NCBI GenBank assembly: GCA_023014335.1
Contig: JAECYW010000023.1
Location: forward strand, 124,001-188,000
Direction of reading: 5' to 3'
From: Galerina marginata
Lineage: Eukaryota; Basidiomycota; Agaricomycetes; Agaricales; Galerinaceae
Length of the DNA stretch: 64,000 nt
In this document: piece by piece, positions 57,101 to 64,000 of the stretch
Layout: each line of letters starts with the position of its first letter
Position numbering within the stretch: the first letter of the stretch is position 1
Position numbers and translations under genes: made by a program
The notes under the pieces: model-generated
The model's database searches: none
Told to the model about the DNA's origin: nothing
Seen by the model: only the letters and a program-made list of their open reading frames with translations

Positions 57101-57787
57101 ACGCCCACTGTCCAGGCTCTTGGAAATTCGTTAAAGGTCCCGCGAATGTTGAACGACAAGAAAGCGGGACTCCTATTAATCAGCCAACCAGCAACACCCG
57201 GGCTGTCGCGTATCCCAAAAACCACGGACGAAGTGCGTGCAATACAAAATTTAACGAAAGCTCATCTTTCGCGAGTCCTATGCCTGGAGGGAGAAGATGC
57301 TACCGTTGTTCGCACCAAAGCCGAAATGGAAGCCCATAGTTTCGTTCATTTTGCCTGTCATGCGAGTCAAGATACTAAGCAGCCACTGAAAAGTGGGTTC
57401 GCTCTCCACGACAATCGACTTGAACTGTCTTCAATTATTGGAAAGCGATTGGTGGGAGTTGATTTTGCCTTTTTATCAGCATGTCAGACAAGTGCTGGCG
57501 ATGAAAAACTTTCCGAGGAAGCCGTTCATCTCGCTGCAGGGATGCTGGCAGCTGGATACAGAGGTGTTGTGGCGACAATGTGGTCCATTCGAGATTTATA
57601 CGCGCCAGAAGTTGCAGAATATTTTTATTCTAACCTCTTGGATGGATTAGAAACTTTGAATGGCGAAAATGCGGCGCGTGCACTTCATGAGGCGATGCAG
57701 AAGTTTCGACGAAAACTCGCGATCGACGGGTTAGACCTTGAATCTTCTTTGCTCGTTTGGGTTCCCTACGTACATTTCGGTTTGTAG
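54144..57787 (+). CDS. TPR-CHAT protein (caspase-like peptidase domain)
   Basis: Four exons join in phase: 54144-54244, 54301-54566, 54632-56901 and 56960-57787, giving 1154 residues. Residues about 1-115 form an N-terminal beta-type domain (MKVQVFTADLVAGETLIL, TGDLTIIVKWDE) that resembles the C2-like start of many agaricomycete TPR-CHAT proteins. About 125-590 holds roughly ten tetratricopeptide-like units of about 46 residues with the pattern SRF..TGNL.DLSEAI...QKAV.LTP.GH. A helical region follows, and from about 880 a CHAT domain. The CHAT dyad is His 1013 in HFACHASQ and Cys 1054 in LSACQTSAGD, with HLAAGMLAAGYRGVVATMWS after it, so it looks catalytically competent. CHAT proteases are relatives of caspases and separase. 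TPR-CHAT proteins are greatly expanded in mushrooms and are suspected in programmed death and recognition of non-self, but the substrate here is unknown. Confidence 0.9.
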
Positions 57788-58151
57788 ATTATCATAGCTA
57801 GCCAAACTCGGGGTTGGTTCTCGAGGATTTCGTGTGCCGTGTCAACTTTTGGTCAAATTAAACGTTGGTCTGACAACCTGCTCTACTTGAGATTTATGGC
57901 AAACTCGCCGAACAAAATATGTCACGTCGTTTATTACATACTACATAGCTCAAACCTGATCATGATCTGATTCAGTGATTAGATAGCGACCGCAAGCGTT
58001 CGCATTCCTCAGGCTGATTGTCCATTTCCATTGCACACAGCATACACCATTTAGTCATTCTTAGTCCTGGAAGGCAGACAGAAAGGCAAGCAACATCTTC
58101 TATGCAGAGTTTCTGTGGCCTGATTCAGATGTGCTTTTATTAGGATCTGAA
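57788..58151. other. Spacer between TPR-CHAT and paralog 3
   Basis: 364 bp between two plus-strand genes. It holds the 3' UTR of TPR-CHAT and the promoter of paralog 3. Nothing specific was recognised. Confidence 0.5.
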
Positions 58152-59003
58152 ATGAAGCAGTACAAAGGCACTGTCCAGACAGGCGATACACAGCTCCTAC
58201 TCCCCATTTCCGATGGCCAGAGTTTTGTCTTTTGCTTCCCCACCTCGGGGTATGTAAAAGGCGCAGACATAACGATCAACCTTTTTTGGAATCACGAATT
58301 CACATACACCGTAACAATCATGCCATCGAAGCATACAGTTGGATACGTGAAACACGACGACACCAGTGTTGTCGTTAGGATCGATAAAAACGTCAAAAGT
58401 TCCTACAAAACCTACATAAACAAACGGCCAGTTGCCACTGACATCTACCAGGTGTACAATCGTAACAATAACGCCGAAAACCGAGTCGACATGGCCGGAA
58501 TCGCCATCAATCATTGGGAGGTGGTGAACAGTACCTTGACCGTCTTCGAATATGCAGAATACGGGCAAGTCGAAGACTTTATGCACGCGATGAGGAAATC
58601 GCAAACGTCCGAATTCCTTGCGCACAATGACGACGTACAGGAAGTGGGCGACAGGGATAGGACCCTCAGCAGTACCGACGGCGCAGACAGCGCCGACACT
58701 TCAAGTTCACTAGACAGGAGTTGGAAACCCCAAGACGCAGACCTGGTGAAATTCTCCTCGATCACAGCATGGCCTATCGCCATCGAGCTGGAAAACCCCA
58801 CATTTAAAGCTACGGCGCAGCAGTGGCACGACAGACTGATGCGCGAGTGGGTCGTCGAGCGAGGCTATAGTGTTCCGCTGAGTTCTTATGACTATTTTGC
58901 TCATTCTCATGCCGTAGCATGGCCTGCAACGCTGAAAAATGCGACGACGGGTGTGTTGGTAAAAATTCAGGAGAGGCATGCGCAGCTTTTAAAGAATTAT
59001 TGA
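58152..59003 (+). CDS. Unknown family, paralog 3 of 3
   Basis: Single exon, 283 residues from the conserved ATG at 58152. The same motif set is present: MKQYKGTVQTGDTQLLLPIS, GQSFVFCFP, VVRIDK, YKTYINKR, ENRVDMAGIAIN, LTVFEYAEYGQVED, KFSSITAWPIAIELE, QWHDRLMREWVVERG, DYFAHSHAVAWP and a closing RHAQLLKNY. It lacks the 22-residue duplication of paralog 1. The linker (HNDDVQEVGDRDR, then Ser/Asp-rich) is again acidic and variable. The pattern of strongly conserved ends around a fast-changing linker suggests two modules joined by a flexible or cleavable segment, but that is inference. It lies 364 bp downstream of the TPR-CHAT stop on the same strand. Confidence 0.7.
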   Translation: MKQYKGTVQTGDTQLLLPISDGQSFVFCFPTSGYVKGADITINLFWNHEFTYTVTIMPSKHTVGYVKHDDTSVVVRIDKNVKSSYKTYINKRPVATDIYQVYNRNNNAENRVDMAGIAINHWEVVNSTLTVFEYAEYGQVEDFMHAMRKSQTSEFLAHNDDVQEVGDRDRTLSSTDGADSADTSSSLDRSWKPQDADLVKFSSITAWPIAIELENPTFKATAQQWHDRLMREWVVERGYSVPLSSYDYFAHSHAVAWPATLKNATTGVLVKIQERHAQLLKNY

Positions 59004-59858
59004 AGAGCTTCGGTGTAAATGATTTGGATATCCAAAATAAACATACTTTACAGAATTTCCGAACTTGAATGCTGACTTGCAAGTGCGCCATGAGTTGGGA
59101 CATTGTACATAGATTGTAATGCTCGATGTTCTTTATTAGGATTTGAAGCTCAGCCTCGATGCAGAAGCCTACAAAAAAACAGCGCACTCGTCAATGAACC
59201 ACATAAGTGGGTGTGAATGATGCTTCACGTACCACCTCGTACGACGAATGGGGTGGTCTGAAGTTCAAGCCTACCAACGAAACAGAAAAAGGTGCAGAAG
59301 CTCGGATAGGTCGCCAGTTAAAGGTATCGATACATATCCCAGGACGCTGCCCTTCTTCGAAGCTGGCAATGGGAAGAAACGAGCACTCAAGTCCGCAGCC
59401 AACAAGGAATGCCATCGAGTTTCAGTTTCCTTGAGCCAGTTCATTACTTTTGAGCAGAAAAAGAGACATGAAGACAAGCGTTAAACATATTTCTGTTCTT
59501 TGCGAGTTGGTTCGTACTTTTCCTCCAGATTTCAGCGACCGAGCCACGATATGTGACCCCAGTGTTTGGAGTGCAGAGGCATCTCAGGCACGAACAGTTA
59601 TTTTCCAGTTTTCCTCGTCAAAAGGGTGCTCATGCCGAGGGTTTTCATCAGAGAATCATTTTCTTCACTGATGAACACGGCGAAGGTTGAGAAACAAGTT
59701 GGATTCGTGGTTGCAGTGATTCAGATGTCGTAAAATTAGGAACAGGGCGTGTGAAATGAGCTCAACATCGCTTTCTTGACGACCATGTGGTACAGCTCAT
59801 CATTCCCACTGCCCCGATCCGTCGTCCGCCAACTGAAGATATCCTGGACCCAACCACC
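59004..59858. other. Spacer before the amidohydrolase gene
   Basis: About 850 bp with the paralog 3 3' UTR and the amidohydrolase promoter. Small frames on both strands at 59190-59480 overlap each other and show no family. Confidence 0.45.
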
Positions 59859-62800
59859 ATGGCGAAAGCGCCTACGGAGGTTAAATCCTCTCCTAGTTCC
59901 TCACCTAGGCCTAATAAGAACCCCAAAATCCTACGACGGCTCCTTGGACTGATAGTCTGTGCTTGCGTTGCACAGAGCATCTATCTCTTCTCTCACGACT
60001 TATCTCGATTTTCTGGGGCCTCACTCCTCAGAAACCCAAGTCTAAAGGCTTATCGTTCGTCCCTAGTCGCGAAATGTCGCGAAATACACACCCCAGCAGG
60101 ACCGCCACCGTCTTTTAGCACAGCTGCACGCGTCGGGACTGGTAGCGACCGATGGGTGCCCGGAACGCCGCCAACGCTGCTCAGAAACGCGAAGATTTGG
60201 ACTGGAGCGCGTAATGGGACGGAGGTGGTTTACGGAGACGTTCTTCTCGACCGAGGGGTGGTCGTCGCTGTGGGCTATATATCCCCGAGCTTGGTTGAAC
60301 GGACTAGGAGGAGCAGCGGTGGGCAAGAGCTACGGGTAGTTCATGTCGGCGGGAAGTGGGTTACACCAGGGCTTGTAGATCTGCATTCGCATATTGGGGT
60401 GTACAGCTCGCCAGCGTTGAGAGGTGTGTTTGTATTACTTCGACATGTCAAGGCTTTATTTTACCTTTGAATATCTCTAGGTGCATCTGATGGCAATTCG
60501 GTGAAGGCACCTATACTGCCTTGGCTGCGGAGTATCGACGGGTTAAACACGCATGACGATTCATACGAGCTCGCTATGGCAGGAGGCGTCACTACCGCTC
60601 AAATTCTACCTGGCAGTGCAAACAACATGGGTACGAACACGAATCTTTGGATTTATGCTCCTTTCCTATGCTCATCGATTCAATCTTATCATTTAGGTGG
60701 CCAAGCCTTTGTCATCAAGCTCCGCCCAACCGAAGAACGTTCAGCGACGTCCAAAGTCATTGAACCACCTTCGACACTGACCCATTCACCAAATGGAACC
60801 GAATATATTCGTTGGCGACACATGAAGTACGATTTAAACCTACCACTGTTCATAATACTGTCGCTAACTACCTCTCTCAACCTCTCCTCCGCCTTTCCTT
60901 CCAAACCTTTCATCAACAGGCACGCCTGCGGTATGTCCTCTCCACGCTGACCGCATTAAGAAGTGAACCTTCTAAACGTGCCTCTTTAAGGTGAGAACCC
61001 TGACAGATTATACGGGCAAACGCGGATGGACGGCCAATGGAACTTCCGGCAAGCATACGACGAAGCACGCAAGATCCGCGATGCCCAAGACGCCTTCTGC
61101 GCCAAGGTTGACGAAAACGATTGGGAAGCTGTAGCAGCTGTAGGCGAATTCCCTGAAGATCTTCAGTGGGAGTCGTTGGTGGATGTTCTGAGAGGACGTG
61201 TAAAGGTGTGTTAGATTTCTTTCCTAGAATTAAGCCAAAACGAAGGCTCATGACGGGTGTTCGTAATTAGCTTTCCATTCATTGCTATGAGGTGTTTTAT
61301 GTCATAGGCTTTTTTCGGCTTCATTAAATTTCAAGCTTCACAGGCAGTCGACTTGGATGGCATCGTCCGCCTATCCAACGAATTCAAGTTTCCAGTGGCG
61401 TCTTTCCACCATGCAGGAGAGACATACCTCGTACCCGACCTCCTCAAGAAAACCTGGGTACGATCTCATCCAAACTGAACGCAAATCGAAGACGTTTATC
61501 TAATTTTCTTTCTGTGTAGGGCGGTGCTCCTTCTATCGCTCTGTTTGCCAGTAATTTCAAGTAATATTTTACTCCTTTTTCACCCTCGTTGAAGATGACT
61601 CACTCGTTCGATCTTCTGTAGGAAAAAACGCGAAGCTTACAGAAGCTCCGAATTCGCACCTCGCGTTCTGGCTGAGCACGGTATACCCGTCGTCATGAAG
61701 GTCAGTTTTCTATTCTATATTGTAAAATCTTATGGGTCGTCTCACTTTTCAATCAACAGTCTGATCACCCAGTAATTAACAGCCGCTACTTATTATTTGA
61801 AGCCCAACAGGCGCACTATTACGGCTTGAACCCGGCGTTGGCGCTGGCTTCTGTGACGTCTGTACCAGCTAGAGCTGCTGGTCTTGGACATCGCGTTGGA
61901 ACTATTGCTGAAGGTCTGTGTTTATGTCCTTCTTTGCAACCAGTAACCAATAATTCGGCGTAAAACAGGGTATGACGCAGGTAAACTAAACCCTTGGTTA
62001 ATTTAAATCATTTTTATCACTCTTCTTACGTATTTGCCCAACAGACCTTGTCGTTTGGGACTCGCACCCACTCGCCCTCGGCGCCACTCCAGAGCAGGTA
62101 TACATCGACGGCATGCCCCAAATTGTGAACCCACACCTGCTCGTCAAGCCCTGGCTACTGCAAGAGCTTCCAGAGGTGCCCAACTGGGACCGCGAAGCGG
62201 AAGAAGCCGTCAAATGGAACGGCGTCCCGCCTCTCCCAAGCTGGAAATACCCAGGAAAAGGCGGACGCGGCCGCAAGTGGATCAGGAACGTTAAAAATAT
62301 CATCGGATTAGACGAGGAGGACGAGCAAGATAACTCCCTCCGGACAGTCGTCGTTGAGGACGGTAAGATCGTGTCGACCTGGCCTGTGTCGTTTCATTTC
62401 GATATCGAGGATGGAGACGATGTGATCGACCTTCGGGGTGGTGCTATTGCGCCTGGCCTGACGACATACGGCTCGCCGCTAGGGCTGGTCGAGATCCGCC
62501 AAGAGGGGTCGACGAACGACGGGCCTGTCCTCGATCCCCTCTTGGATGGCGATTTACCCAGTCTACTTGCTGGGAAGGTTATTCGGGCTGTCGATGGGCT
62601 TGCGTTTGAGGGAAGGAATACCTTGTACGCTTTTTTCATTACGGAGTTTCGCGCTCTTATTCAAGTTCCCTTCTGCTTTCCTTTCAACTATAGGCTAGCC
62701 TACAAATCAGGTGTGACCACGGCTGTAACCGCGCCTTCAGGCAGGTTCCTCCAAGGTATTTCCACCGCATTCAGCGTCGGAGCTCCTCATGCGCTGGCGA

Positions 62801-63707
62801 AGGGCGCTGTAGTGCAGGAGGAGACTGCACTGCATGTCGGTCTGAGTTTTGCGCTGCCCGCGAGTGTCAGCACGCAAGTGGCGGCGCTACGTACTGCGTT
62901 ATTTGGGTCAGATGGAGAGGCGGACTCCTCTGCGGGTCCGCTTCATGCATGGACAAGAGTGCGTGAGGTTGGTATTTTCCATGTCTTCTTTATGGTGAGG
63001 TTAATGACCAATGTGTACGATTTTGCTTTAGGGTGCGATCCCGCTGGTCATATCGGTTGAGAGTGCCGACATCATGTCGACTCTTCTGCAACTCAAAGCT
63101 GAATATGAAGACACCACGGGAAATCCCTTGAAGCTTACCTTTTCCGGTGGCACTGAAGCCCACCTCCTTGCCAGGGAGATTGCTGCTGCCGGCGTTAGTG
63201 TTATATTGACTTCATCCAGGCCATATCCCGGGGTTTGGGAACAACGAAGAATGTAGGTTTGTTTACCACGATAACGCACGAGCCACACTTAACGTTGGTT
63301 GAACTAGACTCCCTGGTCCCCCGCTTTCTGAGCAAAGTTCGTTAACGACTCTGTTGCGGGCGGGTGTCAACGTTGCCATTGGCGTCGTTGATGAATCTTA
63401 TGCACGAAACACTCGATTTGAGATAGCTTGGGCAAGTTTATTTTCTCCCTTTTACCACAATGCTGACGAAACTGGCTTTCCTTTTACTTCTTACGTCAAT
63501 TAGGCTGCTCTCGAATCAAACGGGGTCGTGTCAAATTCCCAAGCGATCGCTCTGGCGTCCACCAACTTGCATAAAGCGCTTGGTCTGTCGATACCCAGAT
63601 TCCCTTTCCCAGACTTGATGATGTACTCCGGCGGAGGTGTCCTTGATTTTGAGAGCAAGGTAGTGGGCTTGATATCGGCTGCAAGAGGCGTTGTCGAAAT
63701 ATTTTGA
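59859..63707 (+). CDS. Membrane-anchored double-module amidohydrolase-like protein
   Basis: A gene of about a dozen exons from the ATG at 59859 (MAKAPTEVKSS) to TGA 63705-63707, roughly 940 residues. A single N-terminal membrane segment (LLGLIVCACVAQSIYLF, about residues 30-50) suggests a signal anchor. Module 1 has the composite amidohydrolase signature: LLRNAKIW, VTPGLVDLHSHIG with the metal-binding His pair near residue 175, AMAGGVTTAQILPGS, FHHAGETY, VVMKSDHPV with an Asp, and the closing strand DLVVWDSHPLALG. Module 2 repeats the plan (VVVEDGKIVS, GGAIAPGLTTYGS, AYKSGVTTAVTAPS, FSGGTEAHLLARE, STNLHKALGL), but TTYGS stands where DxHxH should be. Related mushroom proteins are, as I recall, annotated as metallo-dependent hydrolases or carbohydrate esterase family 9; the substrate is unknown. 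No frameshift was seen. Confidence 0.85.
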
Positions 63708-64000
63708 AATTAAATCATTACATAACTTATTTACGCTTTGGGCCTCGATGCCAAAACTTCATTTCTAATTCCGAATCATCCCCTTTGACGTTTCAGAATT
63801 ATAGAACGCGATCTAACGTAGTACCCCAAGTCGCCTCAATTTGTGTTACTTTTTAATCCATAGTCAATCTAGTGTGGTCTAGCTCTGCATTTAGCGCCAT
63901 CGCCCCACGCTTTGCATGATGCCTTGCTTCATATCCTGTACTTATCTCATCTATCCCCGTACCACAATGGCGGTGACGAGATCGGAATGAGTTCACCTGC

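Noticed and set aside
1..64000. CRISPR arrays, riboswitches, operons, rRNA
   Set aside because: None expected in a fungal nuclear sequence and no regular spacer-repeat pattern or rRNA core was seen. tRNA genes were looked for by T-arm motif only, so one with an intron could be missed.

Overview
The window is nuclear DNA from a filamentous basidiomycete, most likely a mushroom-forming agaricomycete. Genes are cut by many short GT-AG introns (mostly 50-70 bp), and the gene set is typical of that class: a DUF6534 membrane protein, a TPR-CHAT protein, expanded MAPEG, ABC and P450 genes, and a Tad/LINE-type retroelement. No prokaryotic, organellar or viral features were seen. I rebuilt gene models by hand from splice sites and from similarity to families I know. 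Exon joins are stated where I could check the reading phase.

Layout. (1) 1-4.4 kb: a LINE-like element on the minus strand sits inside an APN1 (endonuclease IV) gene, of which only the 3' part (4439-5625, +) lies in the window. (2) 6.7-11.2 kb: two paralogous multi-pass membrane protein genes of unknown function; the first carries a frameshift and lacks a start, the second is intact. 11.2-14.7 kb is gene-poor. (3) 14.7-29.3 kb is housekeeping and regulatory: SKN7 (HSF-type DNA-binding domain, coiled coil and response-regulator receiver), RER2 cis-prenyltransferase, two tandem ABC half-transporters, and divergent from them a BuGZ/ZNF207-like zinc-finger protein. (4) 31.5-33.4 kb: a DUF6534 membrane protein. 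(5) 36.4-38.1 kb: PDA1, pyruvate dehydrogenase E1 alpha. (6) 38.6-43.2 kb: three tandem MAPEG (microsomal glutathione transferase-like) genes made by local duplication. The flank of the last copy is split by about 1.9 kb holding a secreted DUF5648 protein gene (44.3-45.0 kb). (7) 46.9-59.0 kb is the accessory region: three single-exon paralogs of an unrecognised family (46887, 52489, 58152) interleaved with a cytochrome P450 and a TPR-CHAT caspase-like protein. A 1.17 kb inverted-repeat transposon with a 7-bp target duplication is inserted a few bases before the P450 start codon. (8) 59.9-63.7 kb: a membrane-anchored double-module amidohydrolase.

How the genes relate. SKN7, the MAPEG genes and the ABC pair are plausibly stress or detoxification functions, but no operon-like unit is implied. 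Two observations deserve most attention: the unknown three-member family beside a CHAT protease, and the transposon placed exactly at the P450 start. Intergenic stretches without a recognised gene are listed as such.
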